From Thermanaeromonas toyohensis ToBE (GTDB lineage: Bacteria > Bacillota > DSM-521 > Neomoorellales > Neomoorellaceae): DNA of 64,000 bases. How positions within the stretch are numbered: the first letter of the stretch is position 1; each line of letters opens with the position of its first letter. The DNA is taken from NCBI RefSeq assembly GCF_900176005.1, contig NZ_LT838272.1:124001-188000 (forward strand). Reading direction: 5' to 3'. Shown piece after piece: positions 24,328 through 33,333 of this stretch. Below the pieces are notes generated by a model. It was not told where the DNA came from. It did no database searches and saw only the letters and a program-made list of their open reading frames with translations. The position numbers were made by a program, and so were the translations under genes.

Positions 24328-24723
24328 TTGCCGGAATTAAAGGCTGTTTTGGTTGGATCTTTAGCTGCAGTTCTAGCTTGGCCTGTCAACCGTTTCTTTC
24401 TTCCTAAATGGAGATTCAACATTTCCCTTTGGGGCCCCCTCTGGGAGGAAGGACTGAAAACAGGCTTGGCCCTCGCCTGGGGGGGTTCCTTGTTCTTTGC
24501 TCATTTTACCTTTGGGCTCATCGAGGGAGCCTGGGAATGGAGCTGGGGGCGAAAGGGTGCGGCTTGGGCAGCTATAGGAGGGCATACCCTGTTTGGCCTG
24601 GCCGCCGTCCTGGCCTGGTGGGCCTCTAATTCCCCCTTTTGGGCTTGGGGAGCGGGAGCCTTGCTACATATAGGGTGGAACTTATTCCTTTATTTTCTCC
24701 ATCGCCAATTTCCTTCTCCTTGA
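24328..24723 (+). CDS. Small membrane protein with PrsW/CPBP-like motifs
   Basis: This 131-residue, Trp-rich membrane protein has four or five predicted membrane segments. It carries the ordered polar signature of the PrsW/CPBP protease superfamily: EEGLK (Glu40, Glu41, Lys44), FGLIE (Phe62 to Glu66), His86, and HIGWN (His114 to Asn118). Typical PrsW and CPBP proteins are about 200-300 residues, so this would be a minimal core. PrsW cleaves the RsiW anti-sigma factor in Bacillus. It sits where Bacillus has fin, between pth and mfd. TTG start behind GGGAAGG. Protease activity is inference from motifs only. Confidence 0.65.
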   Translation: MPELKAVLVGSLAAVLAWPVNRFFLPKWRFNISLWGPLWEEGLKTGLALAWGGSLFFAHFTFGLIEGAWEWSWGRKGAAWAAIGGHTLFGLAAVLAWWASNSPFWAWGAGALLHIGWNLFLYFLHRQFPSP

Positions 24724-24749
24724 CTTAAGGAGGCTGGGCGGGCTATAAT
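24720..24749 (+). promoter_or_regulatory. Sigma-A promoter for mfd
   Basis: TTGACT (24720-24725), 18 bases, TATAAT (24744-24749), overlapping the stop codon of the preceding gene. Confidence 0.65.
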
Positions 24750-24758
24750 GGAAAAAGC

Positions 24759-24787
24759 AAGGCCCTGGCCTAATAGAGGGCCTTTTA
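24759..24787 (+). promoter_or_regulatory. Hairpin at the start of the mfd transcript
   Basis: AAGGCCCT pairs with AGGGCCTT over a ten-base loop, then TTAG. It lies just after the expected transcript start, so it is either a weak terminator for upstream reading or a 5' stabilising hairpin. Confidence 0.5.
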
Positions 24788-24820
24788 GTATGGAAAAACG
24801 AGAGGTAAACGAGAGGGTAT

Positions 24821-27800
24821 ATGTATAATCACGGACTCTTGCAAATCGTTAGAGATAGCGCACAATTTCACAATCTCGCGGAAGGCCTCCGGCGGGGGCT
24901 TGCTGAACAGCAATTATATGATATTCCGGATGGGCTAAAAAGCCTCTGGGTTACGGCCATGGTAGCCCATTTTCAACCCCTACTGGTCATAACGGCTTCC
25001 TCAGAGGATGCCCAGCGCCTAGCTGCTGACGTGGATGCCTTCTGGCCTGGAGAAGGGATTGAATACCTGCCGGCAGGGGAACTTTTGCCCATAGGTGTTC
25101 ATGCCTATAGCCCTGAGATACCCGCCCAACGCATACGGGTTTTAAGCGATTTATTGCGGGGTAAGGCCAAAGTAGTGGTTATGGCTGTAGAAGCCTTGGC
25201 CGGCAAGCTTCCACCCCCAGACCTTTTCCGCTCCACCCTTTTAACTCTAAAAGTAGGACAGAATATCGACCGTGAGAATTTGCTAGACCGCTTGGTCCGC
25301 TTGGGGTACCGCCGGGAGGAAATAGTGGAGGCGCCCGGTCATCTTGCTGTACGGGGTGGGATTATCGATATCTATCCCCTGGGTGCCGAACAACCAGTAA
25401 GGTTAGAATTTTTTGGGGATGAAATAGATTCTTTACGCGCTTTTGATCCGACTACGCAGCGTTCGGTACAAGAACTGGAGGAAGTAGTTATCACCCCAGC
25501 CCGGGAAATGGTGGCTCCAGAGGAACGGGAGCTAGGGCTTGCTCGCCTGGAAGAGGAATACCTAAGGACATTAGAGCGTTTAAAAAAGAGCCGGCCCCAG
25601 GCTGCCCGGGAGCTAGAAGAAAGGATGGACCAGCTTTTGGCTAGCCTTAAGGCTGGCGATTGGCCTGAAGGGGTAGATCAACTAGGCCCCTTTTTCTATC
25701 CCCGGTTAGCCAGTATCCTCGAATATTTCCCCCGGCCGCCTGTGCTCATCCTTGACGATCCCCAGCGGTTGATGGAAGAAGCCAAGCGGCGGGAAAAACA
25801 CCGGGTAGATATCTTTACCCAGATGTTAGAAGGAGGATTAGCTTTACCTTCCCAGGGAGAAGCCTACGCTACTGTAGCAGAACTGGAGAATTTGTTTGCG
25901 AGGTATCAGCGGATATACTTCTCCCTCCTTCCTCGGCGGGCTACCCCAGGAGTACGCCAGATTATAGGTGTAGGTGCCCAGTCTATTCCTGCCTTTCAAG
26001 GGAAAATAAAATTTTTAGTCCAGGAATTATCCCGCTTTCGCCGGGAACAGTACCGTATTATCCTGATGGTCGCTGATCCTGGACGCATAGAGGCTTTACA
26101 GCAGAATCTAGGGGCGGAAGGCTTAGAGACAGTAGCCCTAAAAGATGTATCCTCTCCGCCCCAGCCGGGCCAAGTGGTGGTGGTTCCCGGCCGGCTTCGC
26201 CAGGGCTTCAGCTGGCCCCAGATGCGCCTGGTTATCTTGGGAGACGCTGAGCTTTACGGGCCCGTACGCCGTCCCCGGAAGCATAAAGTGGTCCGGGAAG
26301 GCCTGCGTATAAGCTCCTTTGCCGACCTTAAAGAGGGGGACTATGTGGTTCATGTTCATCACGGTATCGGCCGGTACTTGGGTATCCAACAATTGGAAGT
26401 AGAAGGCATTAAAAAGGATTACCTGGTCATACAATACGCAGGTAACGACCGGTTATACGTGCCCATTGATCAGATCTCCCTGGTCCAAAAATATATTGGG
26501 GCGGAGGGGCATGTGCCGCGCCTTTATCGCCTGGGAGGTAATGAGTGGGCTAAAGTTAAGGGCCGGGTACAGGAAGCTGTACGGGCTATGGCCGAAGAAC
26601 TTTTAAATCTTTACGCTACCAGGCAGACTATACAGGGGCACGCCTTTTCCCCAGATACGCCTTGGCAACGGGAGTTTGAGGAAGCCTTCCCCTACACGGA
26701 GACTCCCGATCAGCTTAAAGCCATAGCCGAGGTCAAGGCCGATATGGAGAGACCTAAGCCTATGGACCGGCTCTTGTGTGGGGATGTGGGGTACGGCAAG
26801 ACAGAGGTGGCTTTGCGGGCTGCCTTTAAGGCGGTTATGGATGGGAAACAAGTAGCTGTGCTGGTACCCACTACTGTTTTAGCCCAGCAACATTACAATA
26901 CCTTCAAGCAGCGTTTTGCCCCTTATCCCATAAAGGTAGCTGTTTTAAGCCGTTTCCTTTCACCTAAGGAACAGGCGGAAACTGTGGCGGCCCTGGCCCG
27001 GGGAGAGATCGACATCATCATCGGTACCCACCGGCTTCTTTCTAATGACGTCACTTTTAAAGACCTGGGCCTAGTTATAATCGACGAAGAACAGCGCTTT
27101 GGGGTAGCCCATAAGGAAAAGCTTAAGCAACTCCGCTATAGTGTGGATGTGTTGACCATGACCGCCACTCCTATTCCTCGAACCCTGCACATGGCCCTGG
27201 CTGGCGTGCGGGATATGAGCCTTATCGAGACGCCGCCGGAAGATCGTTTTCCGGTCCAGACTTATGTAGTGGAGTATAGCCCGGAACTGGTGCAGGAGGC
27301 CATCCGGAGGGAACTGGAACGGGGCGGCCAGGTATACTATGTCCATAACCGGGTGGCAGATATCGACCAGGTAGCTTTCACCTTGCAACAGCTGGTACCT
27401 GAAGCCAGGATAGCTGTGGCTCACGGCCAGATGCCGGAGGAAGAACTGGAAAGGATAATGCTAGATTTCATCGAGGGCCATTATGATGTCCTGGTCTGCA
27501 CTACCATTATTGAGAATGGACTAGACATCCCTAACGTCAATACCCTGATTGTAGACGAGGCTGATACCTTCGGCCTAGCCCAGCTCTATCAGCTTCGAGG
27601 TCGCGTGGGGCGCAGCAATCGCCTGGCCTATGCTTACTTTACCTACCGGCCAGATAAGGTTTTAGGGGAGGTGGCGGAAAAACGGCTGGCCGCCATCCGG
27701 GAGTTTACTGCCTTGGGTTCAGGATATAAGATCGCCCTCCGCGATCTCCAGTTACGGGGTGCCGGGAATCTTTTAGGCCCTGAGCAGCACGGCCATATGC

Positions 27801-28348
27801 TGGCTGTGGGTTTTGACCTTTATTGCCAATTACTGGAGGAAGCTGTACGTAAGCTTAAAGGCCAACCTATACCTTCTGAGGTATCTACGCCGCGCGGTGC
27901 TTCCGTAGAGCTTAAGGTAGACACCTTTTTAAGTGACGATTATATCCCTGATGCTAGCCTCAAGATGGAATTTTACCAGAGGTTCCTTGCGGCCAGCAGC
28001 GTGGCGGAGGTAGATGAAATAGCAGCTGAAATGATAGACCGCTTTGGCTCCCCGCCCCCGGCGGCGGAAAATTTAATTCTTATGGCCCGCATAAGGCTTT
28101 TGGCTGGCGAATTAGGTATTACCAGCGTCCAACAGCGCGGCGGGGAAGTAGAACTCAAATTCAACGATAAACCAGTCTTAAAAGGGGAAAAGCTCCTTCA
28201 GCTTTCCTCTTTCTTTCCACGTCGACTTTCCTTTTCTTCCGCTGGTGGCTTGGCCATCAGGGTGCGCATTAAGGGTCTGGACAGCCATAGCCTCCTTAAA
28301 CTCCTGCAGGAACTCTTAAGCCGTATGCGAGAATTAGCCCAGGCTTAA
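24821..28348 (+). CDS. mfd: Transcription-repair coupling factor Mfd
   Basis: Mfd is a DNA translocase that displaces RNA polymerase stalled at lesions and recruits UvrA. The 1175-residue product has the UvrB-like N-terminal domains, the RNA polymerase interaction domain (about 505-570; [17 protein letters not shown]), the helicase motor (Walker [10 protein letters not shown] near 654, [39 protein letters not shown]) and the TRCF C-terminal domain. Length is typical and no break is seen. Confidence 0.97.
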   Translation: MYNHGLLQIVRDSAQFHNLAEGLRRGLAEQQLYDIPDGLKSLWVTAMVAHFQPLLVITASSEDAQRLAADVDAFWPGEGIEYLPAGELLPIGVHAYSPEIPAQRIRVLSDLLRGKAKVVVMAVEALAGKLPPPDLFRSTLLTLKVGQNIDRENLLDRLVRLGYRREEIVEAPGHLAVRGGIIDIYPLGAEQPVRLEFFGDEIDSLRAFDPTTQRSVQELEEVVITPAREMVAPEERELGLARLEEEYLRTLERLKKSRPQAARELEERMDQLLASLKAGDWPEGVDQLGPFFYPRLASILEYFPRPPVLILDDPQRLMEEAKRREKHRVDIFTQMLEGGLALPSQGEAYATVAELENLFARYQRIYFSLLPRRATPGVRQIIGVGAQSIPAFQGKIKFLVQELSRFRREQYRIILMVADPGRIEALQQNLGAEGLETVALKDVSSPPQPGQVVVVPGRLRQGFSWPQMRLVILGDAELYGPVRRPRKHKVVREGLRISSFADLKEGDYVVHVHHGIGRYLGIQQLEVEGIKKDYLVIQYAGNDRLYVPIDQISLVQKYIGAEGHVPRLYRLGGNEWAKVKGRVQEAVRAMAEELLNLYATRQTIQGHAFSPDTPWQREFEEAFPYTETPDQLKAIAEVKADMERPKPMDRLLCGDVGYGKTEVALRAAFKAVMDGKQVAVLVPTTVLAQQHYNTFKQRFAPYPIKVAVLSRFLSPKEQAETVAALARGEIDIIIGTHRLLSNDVTFKDLGLVIIDEEQRFGVAHKEKLKQLRYSVDVLTMTATPIPRTLHMALAGVRDMSLIETPPEDRFPVQTYVVEYSPELVQEAIRRELERGGQVYYVHNRVADIDQVAFTLQQLVPEARIAVAHGQMPEEELERIMLDFIEGHYDVLVCTTIIENGLDIPNVNTLIVDEADTFGLAQLYQLRGRVGRSNRLAYAYFTYRPDKVLGEVAEKRLAAIREFTALGSGYKIALRDLQLRGAGNLLGPEQHGHMLAVGFDLYCQLLEEAVRKLKGQPIPSEVSTPRGASVELKVDTFLSDDYIPDASLKMEFYQRFLAASSVAEVDEIAAEMIDRFGSPPPAAENLILMARIRLLAGELGITSVQQRGGEVELKFNDKPVLKGEKLLQLSSFFPRRLSFSSAGGLAIRVRIKGLDSHSLLKLLQELLSRMRELAQA

Positions 28349-28367
28349 GGCAGCTTAAGGAAAAACA

Positions 28368-28398
28368 TGAATAAACACCTAAAGGGGGTTATATACTA
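28368..28398 (+). promoter_or_regulatory. Forespore sigma-G-type promoter for spoVT
   Basis: TGAATA (28368-28373), 18 bases, TATACTA (28392-28398). The sigma-G consensus is close to TGAATA-N17/18-CATACTA, and spoVT is a sigma-G gene in Bacillus. Confidence 0.7.
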
Positions 28399-28453
28399 AC
28401 AGTGAAGCTTGAACCCTTGCCAGCCACCCAGGGAGGAAAAGGGGGGAAAATTA

Positions 28454-29017
28454 GTGAAAGCAACAGGCATAGTTCGGCGCATAGATGATTTAGGTCGTGT
28501 GGTGATACCTAAGGAGATCCGCCGGACCTTACGCATCCGCGAAGGCGATCCTCTGGAGATTTTCGTGGATCGGGACGGAGAAGTAATCCTAAAAAAGTAC
28601 TCTCCCATCGGCGAACTAGGCGATTTTGCTAAGGAATACGCTGATGCCCTGCATGAAGCCGTCGGGCATATCGCCTGTATTGCCGACCGGGACAACATCA
28701 TAGCTGTAGCCGGCGCCCCGAAAAAGGAATTCCTGGATAAACCCATCGGCCCGGCAGTAGAGAAGGCTATGGAAGAACGCAGATCAGTGATTATTAACAA
28801 TCCTGGAGAGCACATTTTATGCAAGGAGTGCCCCGAGGATACAGAAGGCGAACCTTGCAAATTCTCCGCTGAAGTTATAGCGCCTATTATCGCGGAGGGA
28901 GATCCCATTGGAGCTGTTATCCTTTGCTCGAAGGACCCGAATGTTAAAATGGGGGAGATGGAGTTAAAACTTGCGGAGACAGCGGCAAGCTTCCTAGCCA
29001 AACAAATGGAGCAATAA
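28454..29017 (+). CDS. spoVT: Stage V sporulation protein T
   Basis: SpoVT is a forespore DNA-binding regulator that tunes sigma-G-dependent genes. The 187-residue product has the AbrB-type swapped-hairpin domain (residues 1-50; GIVRRIDDLGRVVIPKEIRR) and a GAF-like C-terminal domain (about 55-180). GTG 28454 gives the family N-terminus MKATGIVRR and follows GGGGGG by a few bases; the ATG at 28409 would add 15 unrelated residues. A sigma-G-type promoter lies 55 bases upstream and a terminator follows. Confidence 0.94.
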   Translation: MKATGIVRRIDDLGRVVIPKEIRRTLRIREGDPLEIFVDRDGEVILKKYSPIGELGDFAKEYADALHEAVGHIACIADRDNIIAVAGAPKKEFLDKPIGPAVEKAMEERRSVIINNPGEHILCKECPEDTEGEPCKFSAEVIAPIIAEGDPIGAVILCSKDPNVKMGEMELKLAETAASFLAKQMEQ

Positions 29018-29030
29018 AAAGAAAAAGTGC

Positions 29031-29058
29031 AGGCCCCTTTATAAAAAGGGGCTTGTTT
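29031..29058 (+). terminator. spoVT terminator
   Basis: AGGCCCCTTT / AAAGGGGCTT stem with a short ATAA loop, then GTTTTTT. Confidence 0.85.
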
Positions 29059-29132
29059 TTTGGTTAGATTGCCAGGTAAAATAAAGGCGGCATAGAGAAG
29101 CCTTGGGAACGGCTGATTCTAGAGGACTTAAG

Positions 29133-30602
29133 GTGGCGGATCACTTCCCCATGCCCGGTAGATGTTATATTGCAGGCTTAGGTCCCGGGAACCCTGAACA
29201 TATACCTCTAGCCTTGTGGCAGTTGCTAGAACAAGGTTCTCGCCTCCTTTATTTGCGCACAGCCTACCATCCAGCTGTCAAAGCCTTGGAGGAGCGCGGG
29301 ATTAAGTTCACCTCCTTTGATCCCCTTTATGAGACAGCCGCCTCCTTCGAGGAGCTTTACCGAGAGATAGTGCGCACTCTCTTACGGGCCGCAAAATCGC
29401 AAGAAGTAATATATGCGGTTCCCGGCCATCCTCTGGTAGCGGAGGTTTCTGTTAGCCTCCTCCTTAAAGAGGCCGGGGCCCAAGGGATAGAGACGCCCCT
29501 CATCCCAGCTTTAAGTTGCTTGGACGCTGTCTTCGTTGCCCTGAAACTCGATCCGACTAGTGGTCTGTTTATCCTGGATGCCCTGGCTTGGCCTGGCCGC
29601 CCGTGGAACCTGGGGCAAGGGGCCCTTATAACTCAAGTTTATAACCGGCGGGTAGCTGGGGAGGTTAAGCTTAAGCTTATGGATTTCCTTCCTGATGAGC
29701 ACCCTGTGGTGGTGGTTAGGGCTGCCGGAGTGCCAGGCGAGGAGAGGATCCGGGAGATACCCTTATACAAGCTAGACAGGATAACTTGGCTAGACCATTT
29801 AACCACCCTGTACGTAACCCCCTATCCAGAAGGGGATAAGTATACCTTAGAAGGGCTACGGGATCTTATGGCCCGCCTCCGTGGTCCTGAAGGTTGCCCC
29901 TGGGATAAACAGCAAACCCACCAGACCCTTAAACGTTACCTCCTCGAGGAGACCTATGAAGTTTTAGAGGCTCTGGAGGAGGGCGATATGCATAAACTAA
30001 GCGAGGAATTGGGAGACTTACTGCTACAAGTAGTCTTCCACGCCCGGTTGGCCGAGGAAGAGGGCTTTTTCAACTTGCGGGATGTAGTGGTGGGTATTGT
30101 AGATAAAATGATCCGGCGCCATCCCCATGTTTTTGGCCAAGCTAAACTTAAGACAGCCCAGCAGGTCTTAAAGCGCTGGGAAGAGATCAAAGCCCTAGAA
30201 AGGAAGGATAACGGCGAGGAGGCCCTTTTACAGGCACCCCGGATCCTTCCAGCCTTGCTTCGCGCTTTAAAGGTACAGGAACAAGCCGCAAGGGTAGGTT
30301 TTGATTGGCCGGAAGTAAAGGAGGTGTGGGCTAAGGTCTACGAGGAACTGGAGGAGCTTAAGGCTTCCGTGAACATAGGTGAGGAAGAAAAAATTACTGA
30401 AGAGGTAGGGGATGTGCTTTTTGCCCTGGTGAACTTGGCTCGCTGGCTTAAAGTGGAACCCGAGACCGCCCTTACTAAGACCATCGACAAATTTTGCCGT
30501 CGCTTTCATTATATAGCGGAGGAAGCTCGTCGGCAGGGGCGGAAGCTGGAAACCATGACGCTAGAAGAGATGGACACCCTTTGGGAGAAAGCAAAAAATT
30601 AA
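29133..30602 (+). CDS. mazG: YabN: tetrapyrrole-methylase domain fused to MazG pyrophosphohydrolase
   Basis: The N-terminal tetrapyrrole (uroporphyrin-III) methylase-like domain (about 1-225; YIAGLGPGNPEHI, VPGHPLVAE) is fused to a MazG nucleotide pyrophosphohydrolase (about 230-489). MazG has RGPEGCPWDKQQTHQTL, an EETYEVLEAL metal motif and a second repeat with EEVGDVLFALVNLAR. MazG hydrolyses non-canonical or excess NTPs to NMP plus PPi. I prefer GTG 29133 (AGAGGA upstream); TTG 29103 lacks an SD and ATG 29151 is also possible. Confidence 0.92.
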   Translation: MADHFPMPGRCYIAGLGPGNPEHIPLALWQLLEQGSRLLYLRTAYHPAVKALEERGIKFTSFDPLYETAASFEELYREIVRTLLRAAKSQEVIYAVPGHPLVAEVSVSLLLKEAGAQGIETPLIPALSCLDAVFVALKLDPTSGLFILDALAWPGRPWNLGQGALITQVYNRRVAGEVKLKLMDFLPDEHPVVVVRAAGVPGEERIREIPLYKLDRITWLDHLTTLYVTPYPEGDKYTLEGLRDLMARLRGPEGCPWDKQQTHQTLKRYLLEETYEVLEALEEGDMHKLSEELGDLLLQVVFHARLAEEEGFFNLRDVVVGIVDKMIRRHPHVFGQAKLKTAQQVLKRWEEIKALERKDNGEEALLQAPRILPALLRALKVQEQAARVGFDWPEVKEVWAKVYEELEELKASVNIGEEEKITEEVGDVLFALVNLARWLKVEPETALTKTIDKFCRRFHYIAEEARRQGRKLETMTLEEMDTLWEKAKN

Positions 30603-30704
30603 AGGTATACTAGCTGGTAATGCAGGAGAATGTTGGATTTTGGCGAATAAGGTATAAGGTTAGAAACCATTATTAATAAAAATATTGTAAAGGAGGGTCG
30701 GTAC

Positions 30705-30980
30705 TTGAACAAGGCCGAATTAGTAGCCAGCGTGGCGGAGAAAGCCGAAATGACCAAAAAAGATGCTGAGAAGGCTGTGAATGCCCTCTTTGCCAGCATC
30801 GAGGAGGCCCTGGCCAGGGGGGACAAAGTACAACTGGTGGGTTTCGGCACCTTTGAGGTGAAGGAGCGTGCTGCCCGGGTGGGCCGTAACCCGCGGACTG
30901 GCGAGGAGATCTCCATCGCCGCCACCAAGGTACCTGTATTTAAGGCTGGTAAAGCCCTGCGGGATGCAGTTCTTAAATAG
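30705..30980 (+). CDS. hup: HU-family nucleoid protein
   Basis: The 91-residue HU protein matches the family end to end: [27 protein letters not shown], and RNPRTGEEI at the DNA-binding arm. It forms dimers that bend DNA nonspecifically. TTG start with AAGGAGGGTCGG before it. Placement between mazG and the S4-domain gene is as in Bacillus and clostridia. Confidence 0.97.
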   Translation: MNKAELVASVAEKAEMTKKDAEKAVNALFASIEEALARGDKVQLVGFGTFEVKERAARVGRNPRTGEEISIAATKVPVFKAGKALRDAVLK

Positions 30981-30998
30981 GCAGGTTTAAAGCTTAAG

Positions 30999-31271
30999 TT
31001 GCGGCTGGATAAATTTTTGAAGGTTTCTCGGTTAATTAAGAGGCGGACCCTGGCCAAGGAGGTCTGCGAGGCGGGCGCAGTTCAGGTTAACCGGCGGCCA
31101 GCGAAGGCCAGTACAGAAGTTAAGCCCGGCGACATCATCACGTTAACCTTAGGGCCCAGATGGCTGATTCTAGAAGTCCTAGCCACGCCAGACCATGTGC
31201 CTGCCGAAAGGGCCAGGGAACTTTACCGTATCTTGGAGGAAGGCAGGGTTACCTCTAATTTCCAGGCATAG
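30999..31271 (+). CDS. rqcP: S4-domain RNA-binding protein RqcP (YabO)
   Basis: The 90-residue protein starts with the S4 fold (MRLDKFLKVSRLIKRRTLAKE) and matches YabO/RqcP, which in Bacillus helps RqcH add alanine tails to nascent chains on stalled 50S subunits. TTG start 18 bases after hup, with no obvious terminator between, so probably cotranscribed. Confidence 0.92.
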   Translation: MRLDKFLKVSRLIKRRTLAKEVCEAGAVQVNRRPAKASTEVKPGDIITLTLGPRWLILEVLATPDHVPAERARELYRILEEGRVTSNFQA

Positions 31272-31322
31272 CCTCACCCAGGGCCGTTGATACTACTTCC
31301 AAAAGGAGAAGGGTGGGAGGCT

Positions 31323-32273
31323 ATGCCTGAAAGAATTAGAAGGTGGACTGCCTTCACGCTGCTCGTGGCCCTCGCCTTGGCTATAGCTGTAGGAGCCTTT
31401 ATCCGGGGTGGCCGGGCCTTCCGGCGGCCACTGGGGGTAGGTCAAGAGCCCACCATCTCCCTGTACCTCCACAAGACAGGCGAAACCAAGAGTATCAAAA
31501 TGGAAGATTACATCCAGGGTGTGGTGGCAGCGGAGATGGACCCTAATTGGCCTGTCAATGCCCTGGCGGCTCAGGCCATCCTAGCCCGCACCTTTACCCT
31601 AAAAAAAGTCCAAGAAGGTGGAGTGAAGGCACGGGGAACAGATGCCTCCACCAGCACTGAAGAGTTTCAAGCCTATGCCCCGGAGAAAATAAACGATAAT
31701 GTTCGGCGTGCAGTGGAGAATACCCGTGGTCTAGTCGTTAAATCGGGTGGGCGGCTTATCAATGCCTGGTTTCATGCTGCGGGAGGCCCCCAGACAGCTG
31801 CTTCAGCGGTAGAAGGTTTAGATTTTCATCAAGAACCAGCACCGTATGTGCATAGTGTTAAGGATCCTGGGTTGGCCATCGCTCCTCCAGAAGATAAAGC
31901 TTGGAGCGCAAGCTTCAGCAAGGACGAACTAGCCACGGCTGTCCGCAAGATAACCGGCCAAGATCCCGGCCCTATCACCAGTGTGCGCATAGCTGAAAAG
32001 GGTCCTTCTGGTCGGGCCACCAAGATTGAAGTGGGGAAGCTAACTGTAAGCGGGCCCGCCTTACGGCTAGCCTTAGGTAGTGATCGCCTCCGCTCTACTT
32101 TCATAACTGGGGTAGAGGTGCGGGGAAACCGGGTAATCTTCCGAGGACAAGGCTATGGCCACGGGGTAGGGATGAGCCAGTGGGGCGCCCGGGCCCTGGC
32201 CGAACAGGGCAAATCCCCGGAGGAGATCATAAAATACTTCTTTAAGGATGTAACCTTGGAAAAGGCCTGGTAA
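31323..32273 (+). CDS. SpoIID/LytB-domain protein
   Basis: The 316-residue protein has one N-terminal membrane segment (about 10-28) and a SpoIID/LytB domain: EDYIQGVVAAEMDPNWPVNAL, ALAAQAILARTF, the FHAAGGPQT region and GYGHGVGMSQWGA near the end. SpoIID-type proteins are lytic transglycosylases that cut glycan strands lacking stem peptides. It is distinct from the canonical spoIID at 33849. ATG 31323 has GGGAGG before it; the ATG at 31287 lacks one. It lies between rqcP and yabP and has its own terminator. Confidence 0.9.
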   Translation: MPERIRRWTAFTLLVALALAIAVGAFIRGGRAFRRPLGVGQEPTISLYLHKTGETKSIKMEDYIQGVVAAEMDPNWPVNALAAQAILARTFTLKKVQEGGVKARGTDASTSTEEFQAYAPEKINDNVRRAVENTRGLVVKSGGRLINAWFHAAGGPQTAASAVEGLDFHQEPAPYVHSVKDPGLAIAPPEDKAWSASFSKDELATAVRKITGQDPGPITSVRIAEKGPSGRATKIEVGKLTVSGPALRLALGSDRLRSTFITGVEVRGNRVIFRGQGYGHGVGMSQWGARALAEQGKSPEEIIKYFFKDVTLEKAW

Positions 32274-32290
32274 AACCCAGGCTTTTTTAT
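32263..32290 (+). terminator. Terminator of the hup-rqcP-spoIID-like unit
   Basis: GCCTGG / CCAGGC perfect stem, TAAAAC loop containing the stop codon, followed by TTTTTT. Confidence 0.85.
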
Positions 32291-32345
32291 TTGGGTAACA
32301 TAGATTCCCCCTTAAGGCCATAAGAATAAAAAGGGGGGAGTAACC

Positions 32346-32609
32346 GTGGGCGAGGGGCAACACCGGGTGGAAGTATTCGAGCGCCAAAACATTTGTGTAA
32401 GCGGAGTAGTACAGGTTATGGGATACGATGAAGAAGAGATAATCCTAGAGACAACTTGCGGACTTTTGATTCTTAAGGGTAAAAATTTCAATATTTCCAG
32501 CTTAAGCCTCGAGAGCGGCACTTTGGAAGCTAGCGGTTTCTTGCATTCCCTAGATTACCGGGAGGAAGGAACCGCCAAAAAAAGCTTCCTCCGCCGGATC
32601 CTTAAATGA
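32346..32609 (+). CDS. yabP: Spore cortex/sporulation protein YabP
   Basis: The 87-residue protein matches the YabP/YqfC family (HRVEVFERQNICVSGVVQVMGYDEEEI, GLLILKGKNFNI). In Bacillus yabP is needed for cortex formation and acts with the membrane protein YabQ in the mother cell. GTG start with GGGGGGAG upstream; stop overlaps the yabQ ATG (ATGA). Confidence 0.92.
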   Translation: MGEGQHRVEVFERQNICVSGVVQVMGYDEEEIILETTCGLLILKGKNFNISSLSLESGTLEASGFLHSLDYREEGTAKKSFLRRILK

Positions 32610-32950
32610 ACCTACCTTATGGCCCCTGGCTTACCTTTCTGGCCCTAGCTGGCTGGGGGATAGTCCTGGCCTTTTTACTGGACTGTTACCGGATTTGCCG
32701 TTACTACTGGCGGCCTTCTCGCTTGGTAACCCAGGTTACCGACTTAAGTTTATGGCTGTTCCTCCTAGTTTTTACTTTCTTCCTCCTTTTCCTTATTAAC
32801 TGGGGAGAATTTCGGGCTTATGTCCTAGTAGCCTGGGCCCTAGGCGCCCTCCTCTATAGTCAAGGCAGCCACCTGGTACGCCCTTGGCTTTACCGCTTAT
32901 TCCGCTTCTTCCCCTTTCCCCACCATAACACTCATCGCCGAAAAACCTAA
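32606..32950 (+). CDS. yabQ: Spore cortex biosynthesis protein YabQ
   Basis: This 114-residue membrane protein has three or four hydrophobic segments and the conserved DCYR motif (LLDCYRICRYYW). YabQ locates to the forespore outer membrane and is needed for cortex formation in Bacillus. It overlaps yabP by four bases. Bacillus YabQ is longer at the C-terminus, but clostridial versions are short like this. Confidence 0.9.
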   Translation: MNLPYGPWLTFLALAGWGIVLAFLLDCYRICRYYWRPSRLVTQVTDLSLWLFLLVFTFFLLFLINWGEFRAYVLVAWALGALLYSQGSHLVRPWLYRLFRFFPFPHHNTHRRKT

Positions 32951-33051
32951 ACCCAGGTCCTAAAGGTCTTAGCCCCAAGGTCCTAATAAAATTTAAGCCG
33001 GTCCTAGAGAAGGATTTTTTAAGCACCAGTCGAATAATAAATGTACTAAGT

Positions 33052-33071
33052 TTGTCCACAGATTGTACACA
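33052..33071 (+). promoter_or_regulatory. Two DnaA-box-like direct repeats
   Basis: TTGTCCACA (33052-33060) and TTGTACACA (33063-33071) lie in the same orientation 11 bp apart, about one helical turn. Each differs from the TTATNCACA DnaA box at one base. They are in the yabQ-HTH gene gap. Confidence 0.4.
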
Positions 33072-33107
33072 ACCTGTAGATAAAAGGCTACAGGAAGGCC
33101 TGCCTCT

Positions 33108-33332
33108 GTGCACATAGAGATTCGCGGTGTAGAGAAACTAAGCTTCCGGGAAAGACAAGTAGTAGCCCTTAAAGAGTCTGGCCTTAGCAATGAGGAAGTG
33201 GCCCGGCGTCTGAATTTAAGCCCGAGCAGCGTGGCTACCCTTTACCACCGGGCCCGGGCCAAGGGTTACCAAGTTGTGATCATCCTGCCGGGGGAAATCT
33301 TGGGGCTCCCGGAAGGAGAAGGAGAGGATTAG
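33108..33332 (+). CDS. Small HTH protein (sigma-70 region 4 / LuxR-like)
   Basis: The 74-residue product is essentially one helix-turn-helix: LSFRERQVVALKESGLSNEEVARRLNLSPSSVATL, about residues 10-45, typical of sigma region 4 or LuxR-type domains. It lacks other sigma domains, so it may be a small regulator. GTG start behind AGGAAGG. Its 3' end contains the SD for the next gene (divIC), so translation of the two may be coupled. Confidence 0.75.
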   Translation: MHIEIRGVEKLSFRERQVVALKESGLSNEEVARRLNLSPSSVATLYHRARAKGYQVVIILPGEILGLPEGEGED

Positions 33333-33333
33333 T

